Origin: JBBRLA01 sp038231615
GTDB lineage: Bacteria > Myxococcota_A > Polyangia > Palsa-1104 > JAEUJZ01
Direction of reading: 5' to 3'
DNA length: 31,762 nt
NCBI GenBank assembly: GCA_038231615.1
Contig: JBBRLA010000009.1
Span: forward strand, 1 to 31,762
Within the stretch, counting starts at the first letter, position 1; the number at the start of each line of letters is the position of its first letter. The notes under the pieces are model-generated. The model was not told the DNA's origin and ran no database searches. It saw only the letters and a list, made by a program, of their open reading frames with translations. The translations under genes and the position numbers were made by a program. Positions 1-8,721 of the stretch are shown piece after piece.

Positions 1-1
1 C

Positions 2-1681
2 TACCGCGCCCGCTCGGTCAGTGTCAACGACGCCGCCGCCCTTTTGCATCGGGACCTGGCCCCCCACGGCTGGCTGCGCCGCCAGCGTTTCCTGATCCTC
101 GACGGGGCCGAGAGCCGCTCCGTGCTGGCCCAGACCATCCGCCTGCACCCCCGAGTGTCCCGCTGGCTGCTCGGGCAGCGGGAGATCGACGCCGACCTGG
201 CCGCCCTGTGCACCCTGCACCTGCCTCCCGGCAGCCCTGGCGAACACGCTGCGTCGGGCGCAGTGGACGAGACCGAGTTCGACCCCGAGATGCTTTCCGC
301 GGCGACTTCGGCGCTGGCGTCGGGTGGTAGACTGCTCATCGTAGATGGGCCGGTCAAGTCCGGCCGGGAGATGCTGATTCTGGCCGCCGCCGCCCGCCTG
401 GGCCGGCCGCTGCTTTCGGTCAGCGGCGCCGGGCTGGGGCCGGATCGCCTGGTCGCCGCCTTTCGCGAAGCCTTCCTCCACCGATCTCTCCTGTGCTTCC
501 GCGATCCCGCCGAGATCCTCCAGGGCGAGTCTCTGCTGCGCTTCCACGAGTGCCTGGAGGTGTGTCCCGAGACCGTCGCCTTTGTCGGCGCCGAGCGCCT
601 GTCCCCAGTGTTGGCCGGCATGCGACCGAGCACCAGCGTACACATCGAGGTGCCGCCCCACGGCGAGCGACTGCGCCTGTGGACCCGCTACCTGGGCGCC
701 GACCTGGGCCTTTCGGAGGACGAGCTGCGACAGACCGCGGCGCTCTACAACCTGGGCATCGCCGGGATCGTGACGGCCAGTCAGAAGGCCCGGGAGCTTG
801 CGGCCTTCGCCGGCACGCCGGTCAAGAAGGATCACATCGTCCAGACCGTGCGGCAGCTCTTTGACGCGGACCTTTCGACGGTGGCGACCCGGGCCGAGGT
901 CAGCCAGACCTGGGACGACCTGGTGCTGCCCGACGACGTGGGCGAAAGCGTGGCCAGCCTGATCGACCGCATCCGACTCCGCGGCAACGTGCTGGGAGAG
1001 TGGGGCTTCGCGCGGAAGCTGGGCAAGGGGTTGGGCCTCTTAGCGCTCTTTTCCGGGGAGCCGGGGACAGGAAAATCCATGGTGGCCGGGCTCATCGCCA
1101 AGGAGCTGGGGCTGGACCTGTACCTGATCGACCTGTCGCGCATCGCCTCGAAGTGGCTGGGCGAGACGGAGAAGAACCTGGGGCGGGCCTTCGACGCGGC
1201 CGAGGCCGGGCACGTGTTCCTGCTCTTCGACGAGGCGGACACCATTTTGGGCAAGCGCAGCGCAGATGTAAAGTCGTCAAACGACCGGTACGCCAACATG
1301 GAGACCAACTTCGTCTTGGCCCGGCTGGAGCAGTTCCAGGGCATCGCCATCTTCACCACCAACCTGCCGTCGGCGATCGACCCGGCCATGCTGCGCCGGA
1401 TGTCGGTGCACGTGACCTTCCCCTTTCCCGACGTGACGACGCGGGCCGAGCTGTGGGCGCGGATGATCCCGGCGGAGACGCCGATCTCGGAGGAGATCGA
1501 CTTCGAGTATCTGGCCTCGCGATACGAGCTGTCGGGCGGTTTCATTCGCAACATCGTGCTGCGGGCGGCCTACGCCGCGGCGCGGGACCGATCGGGGCTG
1601 ACCACCGGGTACCTTCAGCGAGCGGCCGACCTGGAATACCGCGAGCGCGGGTCGCTGATCATCGGGGGGCGATTGACCTGA
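2..1681 (+). CDS. AAA+ ATPase, 5' partial (possible contractile-injection-system ATPase)
   Basis: The frame is open from base 2, so the true start lies upstream of the window. Seen: Walker A GEPGTGKS at 1055-1078, Walker B LLFDEAD at 1220-1240, a sensor-1-like TTN (in IFTTNLPSAID) and a following LRR, which together define a classical AAA+ module in the last third. The first part (SVNDAAALLHRDLAPHGWL) looks like a winged-helix-type region, followed by a second, degenerate ATPase-like segment around 330-700 (LLIVDGPVKSGREML) that lacks a good P-loop. Known: two-part ATPases with a winged-helix N-terminus occur beside phage-tail-like extracellular contractile injection systems (Afp15/PVC15 type). 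Inferred: this could be the end of such a locus, but no tail gene is visible here, so a general AAA+ remodelling factor is equally possible. It converges on the next gene with a 32-bp gap. Confidence 0.8.
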   Translation, partial: YRARSVSVNDAAALLHRDLAPHGWLRRQRFLILDGAESRSVLAQTIRLHPRVSRWLLGQREIDADLAALCTLHLPPGSPGEHAASGAVDETEFDPEMLSAATSALASGGRLLIVDGPVKSGREMLILAAAARLGRPLLSVSGAGLGPDRLVAAFREAFLHRSLLCFRDPAEILQGESLLRFHECLEVCPETVAFVGAERLSPVLAGMRPSTSVHIEVPPHGERLRLWTRYLGADLGLSEDELRQTAALYNLGIAGIVTASQKARELAAFAGTPVKKDHIVQTVRQLFDADLSTVATRAEVSQTWDDLVLPDDVGESVASLIDRIRLRGNVLGEWGFARKLGKGLGLLALFSGEPGTGKSMVAGLIAKELGLDLYLIDLSRIASKWLGETEKNLGRAFDAAEAGHVFLLFDEADTILGKRSADVKSSNDRYANMETNFVLARLEQFQGIAIFTTNLPSAIDPAMLRRMSVHVTFPFPDVTTRAELWARMIPAETPISEEIDFEYLASRYELSGGFIRNIVLRAAYAAARDRSGLTTGYLQRAADLEYRERGSLIIGGRLT

Positions 1682-1713
1682 CGGCTTCGGGCTTCGGAGA
1701 AAAGCATAACCGA

Positions 1714-2535
1714 TCAGGATTGGATGAAGAGTCCCCATTTGTTGGGGGTGCCGGCGCTGCGCAGGACTTGCATCACGTGGTCCTTCTCGTAGATGCGGGC
1801 GTGGCCGTCGCCCTTATCCGCACCTCCTGCGCCGCGGTAGCCGCGCATCCAGTCGCCCCAGGGATCGTGGCACACCAGATCAAAGGTGGCGGTGACGCCG
1901 ATGAGGAGCACGATGTGTCCTGAGCCGGTGAAGGCGCCCGAAAGGATCACCGGGCGCCCGGCGGCGATCTCGCCGTAAAGCTGGTCCATGGTGCGGGTCT
2001 CGGAGAAGGAGGAGTCGCAGCCATGGCGGCGGGAAGCCCAGACCAGCATGTCAAAGACGGTGTTGGCGCGCAGGCCGAGCTTGAAGATGTCGGGGTCCTG
2101 GGTCTTGAAATATTCCATACCCTCGGGGGAGGCGATCTCCTCGTAAAGCTGGTCGGCCAGATCGCCGCCGGGAGCGGCGGGACGTACACCGTGGTGGGCG
2201 AGGGCCATGGCCAGGCAGGTGACGTTGCAGCTCCCGTCGGGGCGATGGAGGTTGTCGCGCTGGGCGAAGTAGGGGACGTCGGGAATGTAGGTCAGGGTCG
2301 GGACCGTGCCGGAAAAGCACGCCGGCCGGCTCGGGTCGGCAAGTCGCGCGGCGGTGGCGGGGCCGACGACGCCATCGGCCCCGAGGCCCTCGCCGTGCTG
2401 GAGAACGTAGAGGGCGGCCTCGGTCCACACGCCGAAGTGACCCGGGTCATCCTTCATCGGGGCACCCCAGGCGGAAAGAGCATCCTGGAGATGGCGGACC
2501 GGGTCCCCTGAATCGTCGCGCCGGAGCAGACTCAT
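1714..2535 (-). CDS. Peptidoglycan-binding domain plus C39-like cysteine peptidase
   Basis: A 273-aa protein. Residues about 3-68 match a PGBD-1 three-helix peptidoglycan-binding domain (GDPVRHLQDAL, then DGVVGPATAARL). From about residue 84 it is a C39-like papain-fold peptidase: oxyanion Gln in YFAQRDN (Q92), nucleophile Cys in GSCNVTCLAM (C103 most likely), a His in SGHIVLLIGV and an Asp in CHDPWGD. Known: such proteins cleave cell-wall or bacteriocin-like peptides. The start at 2535 is preferred because the frame upstream of it (to 2586) only encodes a Gly-Pro-Ser run made by a short DNA repeat. No N-terminal signal peptide is visible, so it may be cytoplasmic, released by lysis, or delivered by a secretion machine. 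No convincing Shine-Dalgarno is seen; a TACAAT hexamer lies just before the ATG. Confidence 0.8.
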   Translation of the reverse strand: MSLLRRDDSGDPVRHLQDALSAWGAPMKDDPGHFGVWTEAALYVLQHGEGLGADGVVGPATAARLADPSRPACFSGTVPTLTYIPDVPYFAQRDNLHRPDGSCNVTCLAMALAHHGVRPAAPGGDLADQLYEEIASPEGMEYFKTQDPDIFKLGLRANTVFDMLVWASRRHGCDSSFSETRTMDQLYGEIAAGRPVILSGAFTGSGHIVLLIGVTATFDLVCHDPWGDWMRGYRGAGGADKGDGHARIYEKDHVMQVLRSAGTPNKWGLFIQS

Positions 2536-3012
2536 GATGTCATTGTAGCATTGATCAGAAGGGCCGGAAGGGCCGAAAGGGCCCATCCGGGTTCCTCCAT
2601 ATGCACCTTATATCTGTGCGTAAGCACGTCGGCACTGCGGCAACCAGGCAACTGAGACAGGGCCACCTTGATGGCACACTCAGCGGCAAATCCCGCTCAC
2701 TGATCCGAATTGGCGATTCGATGTTCGCGCTCCAGCAAGACAGCGTCTGTCCAATGCCGCAAAGCTGCATTTTCATAGGCCATGGTTATACTTTACAGGC
2801 GAGAAGATGCCTGGTTCCTGGCTGCCTGGTCAAGCCAGTATCACTCTCCGCTCTCCTAAGAGCGACGAGGACCCCATGATGGGGACAGTTGGGAGACTGG
2901 AGAGGATGCCGCGGTCCATGAACCGCGGCGCCTGCGGCGCTTCGCGATCAATGAGGGGCCGGCAGGGTGGATTCTTTGCTCCGCCGGTCGCCGGCTGCTA
3001 CCGTCTCGTGTC
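2536..3012. other. Intergenic region, divergent promoters expected
   Basis: 477 bases between divergent genes. The short ORFs here have no recognisable product and no ribosome binding site. A TATACT hexamer at 2787-2792 is a possible -10 box for the downstream transglycosylase, without a good -35. Short palindromic pieces occur (CCGCGG twice, and CCCCATGATGGGG). I see no RNA gene. Confidence 0.4.
2559..2584. repeat. Three tandem copies of a 9-bp GC-rich unit
   Basis: AAGGGCCG occurs at 2559 and 2568 and AAGGGCCC at 2577, an exact 9-bp period. It lies just upstream of the chosen start of the peptidase gene; translated in that frame it gives a Gly-Pro-Ser/Phe run, which is one reason for placing the start downstream. 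Confidence 0.7.
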
Positions 3013-5628
3013 ATGAACCGCAGGTCCCGCTGGTCTTCTTTTGTGCAAGGTCTTCTGGCCGGGGTGCCGCTTTGCCTTCTGGGCCTCTCGCCCGCCCAAG
3101 GAGCGGCGCCCGCGCCCCCCTCGTCGTCCTTCGACCCGGCGGCGCTGGTGCCCTACTTCGCCACGGGGTCCGCGGCGGAGGCCGCCCGCCGCTTTCGCGC
3201 CGGGGATCGGGGCGCACAGAAGCTGCTGCTTTCGTACCTGAAGGAGAACCCGCGGGAAAAGGACCTGCATCAGGCGCGGTTCCTGCTGGGCCTTTCATAC
3301 CTGCGCCAGCGTCCCGAGGCGACTTCCGACAAGGAGCGCGGCGACGCTCTACGCGCGCAAGGGCTGGAGGCGGCCAAGCACTTCGACCGGCTGGCCGGCA
3401 AGTACGTGCTGCTCGACAGCTACCATCGCCTCTACGCCGCCCGGGGCTATCTTCTGGGAGACCGTCCCGGCGAGGCGCTTTTGCGGGCGCAGGAGGTGCC
3501 GGCGGACTCGCCGCTTTCCTGCGAGGCGCGCTTCGTGCGCGGCGAGGCGCTTTACCGCCTGGCCCGGCGGGAGGGACAGGAGGCGCTGAAGGCGCCGCTG
3601 CCCAAGGCCGCCCAGAAGTTCGCCGAGGAAGCCGCCGCCGAGTATGCCGGGTACCTGTCGGCCTGCGAGGGCCGGCACCGCTTCGAGTCGCGGGCCAAGC
3701 TGGCCGAGGTGCGGGGCACGCTGGGGCAAAAAGATGAGGCGCTGAAGCAGTGGCGCAGCCTGTATCTGGAGGCCCCCACGGAAAGCTACGGCGCCCTGGC
3801 GGAGCGCGCCCTGTCCCGCGCGGGAGACGCCGCCGGCCACTTCACCCCGGAGGAACTGCTTTCCCGGGCCCAGGTCCTTTTCGACAACATGCGCAACCCG
3901 GAAAGCGAGACCGCCTATCGCGATATCCTGAAAAGCCTCCCTCCTGCGCCTGCCGCGGCGGACTCGGCGCACGTTGGCGAACTGCGCTGTCAGGCGCAGT
4001 TCCAACTGGCCCAGAGCATCTTCAAGCAACGCCAGCGCCCGCGGGCGTCGTCGTTCTACGATGACGCGGTCCCCCTGTGCGAGGCGGCGAAGAACGACGA
4101 GCTGCACATGAAGTCGCTGTATCAATCGGCCCGCTGCCATGGATCGAAGGGCGAGTTGCAGGAGGCCGCGGACGTCTTCGCCCGCGCCGAGGCGGCCCAC
4201 CCCACCCACTCGTACGCCGACGACTCGCGCCTGCGCCAGGCGGAGATGTACGCCGACCTTTCCGACAAGCTGAAGAAGAACGGACCGGAGAAGACCTGCA
4301 ACCAGAAGACCTGCCCGGACTACGAGGGGAAGATCACCTCGCTTCTTTCCGAGCTGCCGGATCGCTTCCCCACCGGCGATCAGCGGTCCGAGGCCCTGTT
4401 CCGCCTGGCTTTCCGCGCCTACCGGGCCCGGGATTTCATGAAGGCGAAGGGGTATCTGCTGGATTCGCAGAAGAAGGTCGCCCGGGAAAGCGGCTGGGAC
4501 CAGGAGGGCCGCACCCTGTACTGGCTGGGGCGCCTGGCCGACCTGTCCGGCGGGAACGACGCGATCGGCTACTACCGCCGGGCGGCCACCGAATACCCGC
4601 TTTCGTATTACAGCCTGGTCTCGTTCAACCGCCTGCGCGAGAAGGACCCCAAGGAGTTCGCCCGCCTGATCGACGAGCTGAACCGCGAGCCACCAGCGAC
4701 GGCCGCGCCACCTGGGGCGGCGGGCGCGGGGCAAGACGCCGACGCGGGCTGGCACTGGAAGGCGCGGGATCTGTTCACCAAGCCGGCGTTCTTGCGCGGG
4801 GTCGAGCTGGCGCGGCTGCATCTGGGGCCCGAGGCCCGGCAGGAGCTTCTTTTCGCGGGCATCAAAACCCCGGCGGGCAAGGGGCAGAAGATCGCCGACC
4901 CCGACGAGGAAGAGCTGCTCTGGCTGGCGGCGGTGCTCTACGATCGGGCGGGGGAATGGGCCCTATCCCACTGGATTCCCCGGCACACCCTGACCGGCTA
5001 CCAGCGGCATTATCCGGTGGGCGGCTACCGCAAGCAGTGGCTCCTTTCATACCCCCGGGGCTATGAGGAGCTTCTGACGGAGGCGGCGCAGAAGGATGGG
5101 CAGCCCGAGGGCTTGCAGTTCGCCATCGTGCGGGAGGAGTCGGCCTTCGACCCGCAAAATGAGTCCTTCGCCAACGCCATCGGCCTGACGCAGATGATCC
5201 CGCCGACGGCCAAACGCTTCTCCGAGGGGCTGCCGACGACCCGGGAGGCGCTGCGTGACCCGGCGATCAACGTGGCCATCGGGGCGCGCTTTCTTGGGTT
5301 CCTGTGGTCGACGATGCAGAAGAACCCGCCGCTGACCATCGCCGGCTACAACGCCGGGGAAGGGGCGGTCTTCCGCTGGCTGAAGGACCACGGCGATCTG
5401 GACCTGGATGCCTGGGTCGAGGCCATCCCCTACGACGAGACGCGGGGCTACACCAAGCGGGTGCTCTCCAGCTTTCTCACCTACAACTGGCTGATGCCCG
5501 ACAAGGCCGGGGGGAAAGGCGACCTGCTTTCGCGCATCCCGGTGGTGCCGCTGCGCGCGCCGGACCTGCCGCAAGCGCGCAAGGCCGTGGCCAAACCCGG
5601 TGACGAGAGCGACCCGCACCGCAAGTGA
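3013..5628 (+). CDS. Soluble lytic murein transglycosylase, Slt70-like (GH23)
   Basis: 871 aa. A signal peptide is visible at residues 1-31 (MNRR, hydrophobic LLAGVPLCLLGL, cleavage near AQGA), so it acts in the periplasm. The long middle is helical and TPR-like, as in the superhelical U/L domains of Slt70. The C-terminal SLT domain carries the Glu-Ser motif in VREESAF (catalytic Glu about residue 709), GLTQMIPPTA, and AGYNAGEGAV, all typical of family GH23. Known: these enzymes cleave the MurNAc-GlcNAc bond without water and leave 1,6-anhydro ends. At 871 aa it is longer than E. coli Slt70 (about 645 aa), mainly in the helical part. The ATG at 3013 is chosen because it gives a proper signal peptide; no strong Shine-Dalgarno is seen. 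The next gene starts 92 bp after its stop. Confidence 0.93.
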   Translation: MNRRSRWSSFVQGLLAGVPLCLLGLSPAQGAAPAPPSSSFDPAALVPYFATGSAAEAARRFRAGDRGAQKLLLSYLKENPREKDLHQARFLLGLSYLRQRPEATSDKERGDALRAQGLEAAKHFDRLAGKYVLLDSYHRLYAARGYLLGDRPGEALLRAQEVPADSPLSCEARFVRGEALYRLARREGQEALKAPLPKAAQKFAEEAAAEYAGYLSACEGRHRFESRAKLAEVRGTLGQKDEALKQWRSLYLEAPTESYGALAERALSRAGDAAGHFTPEELLSRAQVLFDNMRNPESETAYRDILKSLPPAPAAADSAHVGELRCQAQFQLAQSIFKQRQRPRASSFYDDAVPLCEAAKNDELHMKSLYQSARCHGSKGELQEAADVFARAEAAHPTHSYADDSRLRQAEMYADLSDKLKKNGPEKTCNQKTCPDYEGKITSLLSELPDRFPTGDQRSEALFRLAFRAYRARDFMKAKGYLLDSQKKVARESGWDQEGRTLYWLGRLADLSGGNDAIGYYRRAATEYPLSYYSLVSFNRLREKDPKEFARLIDELNREPPATAAPPGAAGAGQDADAGWHWKARDLFTKPAFLRGVELARLHLGPEARQELLFAGIKTPAGKGQKIADPDEEELLWLAAVLYDRAGEWALSHWIPRHTLTGYQRHYPVGGYRKQWLLSYPRGYEELLTEAAQKDGQPEGLQFAIVREESAFDPQNESFANAIGLTQMIPPTAKRFSEGLPTTREALRDPAINVAIGARFLGFLWSTMQKNPPLTIAGYNAGEGAVFRWLKDHGDLDLDAWVEAIPYDETRGYTKRVLSSFLTYNWLMPDKAGGKGDLLSRIPVVPLRAPDLPQARKAVAKPGDESDPHRK

Positions 5629-5720
5629 GCGGCCTGGCCGCATCCCCGTTTGTGCAGAAAAAGTACCGGGCGAACGCGGCGAAGTTGCCCTTCCCCCGGT
5701 TCGCAAGTAGGGTTTCTTTC

Positions 5721-6026
5721 ATGAGGATCACGCAGTACATCAAAAACTTGTTTGGCAATGGCCGGGGCGACATGCTGGTCTCGCTCTTCACGCCGCAGCA
5801 GGCAGAGGGGCAGGGCATCGCCACCCGGGTGATTCTGGCCGGCGGCGCGGTGACCGTAATGGGGGTGGCGCTGGCCACCGCGGTGGGCGCCGCGGCGCTG
5901 CTGATGCTGGCGATGAGCGTGATCTACTACCTGATGACGCAGGTGCTGGGGATCAAGCTGGACCTGGATCCCCGGGCGATCATGCAGCAGGCGCAGCGTT
6001 ACGCCAACGCCAGCCCGCCGAACTGA
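5721..6026 (+). CDS. Small hydrophobic membrane protein, unknown function
   Basis: 101 aa starting at the ATG of MRITQYIKNLFGNG. Residues about 35-78 form one or two hydrophobic helices rich in Ala, Gly, Val and Met; the ends are polar. The frame is open further upstream to a GTG at 5625 overlapping the transglycosylase stop, but that extension is Lys/Arg/Phe-rich and looks non-coding. I do not recognise the family. It lies 92 bp after the transglycosylase and converges with the kinase gene, so co-transcription with the transglycosylase is possible. A role in the envelope is only a guess from topology and position. Confidence 0.6.
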   Translation: MRITQYIKNLFGNGRGDMLVSLFTPQQAEGQGIATRVILAGGAVTVMGVALATAVGAAALLMLAMSVIYYLMTQVLGIKLDLDPRAIMQQAQRYANASPPN

Positions 6027-6063
6027 CCCGGGTCGTCCCCCCAGCATTCGCCGGGGCGTGTGG

Positions 6064-8721
6064 TCAGTGGAAGGGATCCTTGGGCGGCTTGCTAACGTCG
6101 CGAGACCCGTGGCCGCGATGGGAGCGGTGGTGGTGGGACCGAGAAGAGTCGTCCTCTTCCGTGTCCGCCGCCTCTCCCGCTGGCGGGGGCTCGGGGCCAT
6201 CGACGAACGGCTGGGTGCTATCGATGGGAGTGGCGCGGAGGGTCACGCCCGGCGGCTTCACTGGAGGGGCTGGCTCGTCGGGGGATGGCGTACCCGGCAG
6301 GTGCGTCTTCTGACCGCGGCGATCCAGGCGCTGGAAGAAGAGCACCCCGGCGACCCCCAGGGTCGCCGACAGGAGGGCCGTACCGGCGACCACGGCGGCC
6401 AGCGTTCGCCGGGAGACGGCGGCCGGGGCTTTTGGACGGGAGACAGGATCGACCTTCTGCGTGAGGCCCGGTCCGGGCGCCCAGGTGGCGAAGGCCGGGC
6501 CCCCCGTCGCCACCCTAGTCTCCGTCAGTGGGCCCCCGGTGGGAGGGATCGCCGAAGCGGCGGGGAAGACCGCAGCGGACTCGACGGAGATCGGTGAGAG
6601 CGGCTGCGGCGCCAGGGAGGGCAGGACCACAGCCGGCGGGGGCTGCGCCGATCGCCCGTTGATGAAGGGCAGAGGCCGGGTCGCCAGCTTCGCCCCGGCG
6701 TCCGCCACCGGCCCGGTATCGCTGGTGTCCGCCGTCTGCGGGACCTCGGTCGGTTCTTCGATCAGATCGAGCAACTCGGACGAGTCGGACGAGTCGGGCA
6801 ACTTGGACGAGTCGGGCAGCTCGGACGAGTCAGGCAGCTCGAACGAGTCAGGCAACTTGGACGAATCGGGCTCCTCGTCCGGGGGCGGTGGCTCGCCCCG
6901 CACGACGGCCAGCGCCTGGGTCGCCCGCCGCACCCTGACCGCCTGGGTCGCCCGGTCCTGCTCGGCAAGGTGCGCCGCGGCCCGCGCGGCCTCGGCCTCC
7001 CGCATGCGCTCGTCGCGGAGGGCGCTAGCGGCATCGGTGGCCTGGATCGCCCCATGAAGCAGGGTGTTGCGCCGGACCTTCACTTGCTCCGCCTGTTTCA
7101 CCGCCTCCCGGGCCCGGGTCGTCTCCTCTGCCCGACGCTGCTCCTCGGCCCGGGCCGAGACCACCGCGCTCTGCGCCTTCCGCGCTCGCTCCGCGGTCGT
7201 GCGGGCCTCCTCCCGGGCCTTGGTAGCCGCCGAACCTCGATGATCGCGCTCGGCGCTTTCGGCCTCCCTGCGGGCGGCATCGGCGCGCTGGGTCTCCCAC
7301 TGGGCCGCCTCCTCCCGCTCCACCTTCACTCGCTCGGCCTCGCGACTGACGCGTTCCGCTGCCTCGGCCCCGCGCAGCGCCGCCTCGGCCTGGATGGCCT
7401 CGCTCTGCGCCGCTTCCCGTTGCGCCGCCTCCAGGCGGGCGGCCTCGTTCTGGGTCGCCTCGGCACGGGCCGCCTCGCTCTTTGCCGCCGCCGCCCGCTC
7501 GGCCTCTCGCCGGGCCAGGACCGCCTTCTGCGACTCCAGGCGGGCCGCCTCGGCGCGCTCCGCTTCCAGGCGGGCTGCCTCCTTAGGAGTCCTTTCCCCC
7601 CGGGTCGATCGCTGCGCCTTGGCCGGCGAAGGGGCGGCCGACAGGGCCACCGGGGGTTCCTCATCGTCCACGAAGATGGGGATCAAGATCGAGGCCTCGT
7701 TCTTTGTCCCCAAAGGAGCGTTGTAAACGGGGACCGGGGCGATCGGGGCCGGGGCGATCGGCGGCAGACGGCGCTGTGCGGCGGCCCCCTCGGGCAGCGG
7801 TAGCGGGACCCCGGCAGCTTCGAAGGCCCCTCGCAGGGCTGCGGCGAACTCCTTCCCGCTGGAAAAGCGGGCCGCCGGATCCGGCGAGCAGGCCCGCTCG
7901 ATCAGCCGGTCCAGCGCCTGGGAAAGGCCGGTCTCTGACAGCGAGAGCGACGGCGGGGGCTGGGCCAGCTTCTCCAGTAGCTCGGGCAGCGTCTCTGCCA
8001 GAAATGCTGGCTTGCCGGTCAGGCATTCGTGAAAGATCGCCGAAAGGGCGAAAAGGTCCTCCGCCGGGTCCACCGGGCTCGCCGGTCCACCCGGGCGCTC
8101 AGGCGGAAGGTAGGCCCGCCTGGGCAGGGGCAGGGCTTCTTCGTCACCCGGGTTGCGGCGACGCAGGTGATGCAGCGCCGCGTCCAGCAGCACCGCCCCG
8201 GTGTCCCCCTCGCTGGGCAGAAGGAAGTTTTCCGGGCGCAGATCGCCATGGGCCACGCCGCCTCTGTGGGCCTTTTCCAGCGCCAGCGCCGCCCGGACCA
8301 CCAGCGTCCCGGCCACCAGCGGCTCCAGGGGTCCCCGGTCGAGTCGCTGCCGGAGGGTCTCTCCTGGCAGGAACGGGCTTGAAAGGAAGGGGCCGCCGTC
8401 CGGGGTGAAGTTCAGTTCCACTGTGGGGAAGGCCGGGTTGCGCAGCCCGGCGAGGAACTTCAGGTCCTTGCGCAGGCGCAGCGCCCGCTCGTGGGTCGGA
8501 GCCAGGGGGCGGCGCAAGAGCTTGATTGCCCGCGCAGTCTTCTGGCGCAGGTGCCAGGCGCTGTAGGTAATCCCCGCCTCGCCCTCCCCGAGGAAGATAT
8601 CGAGACGGTAGGTCCCGGAAAGGACCGTGCCATGACGGCTCGTCGGTGGGACCGCGGGACCGGCCAGCCAGGCCGGGGTGGACTCAGGAGGCATGCTTGT
8701 CCCGCCCCCGTCCCCGGCCAT
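6064..8721 (-). CDS. Transmembrane Ser/Thr protein kinase (PknB-like) with divergent catalytic motifs and helical stalk
   Basis: 885 aa. The kinase domain spans about 38-300: glycine loop GEGEAG (45-50), Lys67 in ARAIKLL, HGDLRPEN (158-165) instead of HRDLKPEN, VLLDAA (D180) instead of DFG, PPE as the APE motif, and DLFALSAIFHECLTGKPAF as the conserved D-x-x-S/A-x-G region. So the ATP-binding Lys, catalytic Asp and metal Asp are kept while the DFG glycine and the HRD arginine are lost. Residues about 365-600 are a very Ala/Glu/Arg-rich probable coiled coil resembling a TolA stalk. Hexapeptide repeats of the type LPDSSK follow. A single transmembrane helix lies at about 772-796, and the last 89 residues are Pro-rich with a His cluster (SHHHRSHRGH). 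Known: Myxococcota hold many such kinases. Inferred: cytoplasmic kinase with a periplasmic tail; activity may be reduced. It is transcribed divergently from the 76-aa membrane protein. Confidence 0.88.
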   Translation of the reverse strand: MAGDGGGTSMPPESTPAWLAGPAVPPTSRHGTVLSGTYRLDIFLGEGEAGITYSAWHLRQKTARAIKLLRRPLAPTHERALRLRKDLKFLAGLRNPAFPTVELNFTPDGGPFLSSPFLPGETLRQRLDRGPLEPLVAGTLVVRAALALEKAHRGGVAHGDLRPENFLLPSEGDTGAVLLDAALHHLRRRNPGDEEALPLPRRAYLPPERPGGPASPVDPAEDLFALSAIFHECLTGKPAFLAETLPELLEKLAQPPPSLSLSETGLSQALDRLIERACSPDPAARFSSGKEFAAALRGAFEAAGVPLPLPEGAAAQRRLPPIAPAPIAPVPVYNAPLGTKNEASILIPIFVDDEEPPVALSAAPSPAKAQRSTRGERTPKEAARLEAERAEAARLESQKAVLARREAERAAAAKSEAARAEATQNEAARLEAAQREAAQSEAIQAEAALRGAEAAERVSREAERVKVEREEAAQWETQRADAARREAESAERDHRGSAATKAREEARTTAERARKAQSAVVSARAEEQRRAEETTRAREAVKQAEQVKVRRNTLLHGAIQATDAASALRDERMREAEAARAAAHLAEQDRATQAVRVRRATQALAVVRGEPPPPDEEPDSSKLPDSFELPDSSELPDSSKLPDSSDSSELLDLIEEPTEVPQTADTSDTGPVADAGAKLATRPLPFINGRSAQPPPAVVLPSLAPQPLSPISVESAAVFPAASAIPPTGGPLTETRVATGGPAFATWAPGPGLTQKVDPVSRPKAPAAVSRRTLAAVVAGTALLSATLGVAGVLFFQRLDRRGQKTHLPGTPSPDEPAPPVKPPGVTLRATPIDSTQPFVDGPEPPPAGEAADTEEDDSSRSHHHRSHRGHGSRDVSKPPKDPFH
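6774..6869 (-). repeat. 18-bp coding tandem repeat in the kinase gene (LPDSS units)
   Basis: About five imperfect 18-bp units on the minus strand encode [K/E]LPDSS or the variant ELPDSF. They lie between the helical stalk and the Pro/Thr-rich linker before the transmembrane helix. Copies differ mainly at the charged first residue. Such repeats expand and contract by slippage. Confidence 0.8.

Noticed and set aside
2023..2511. A 162-aa plus-strand frame opposite the C39-like peptidase
   Set aside because: It is the antisense shadow of a gene with clear catalytic motifs on the minus strand.
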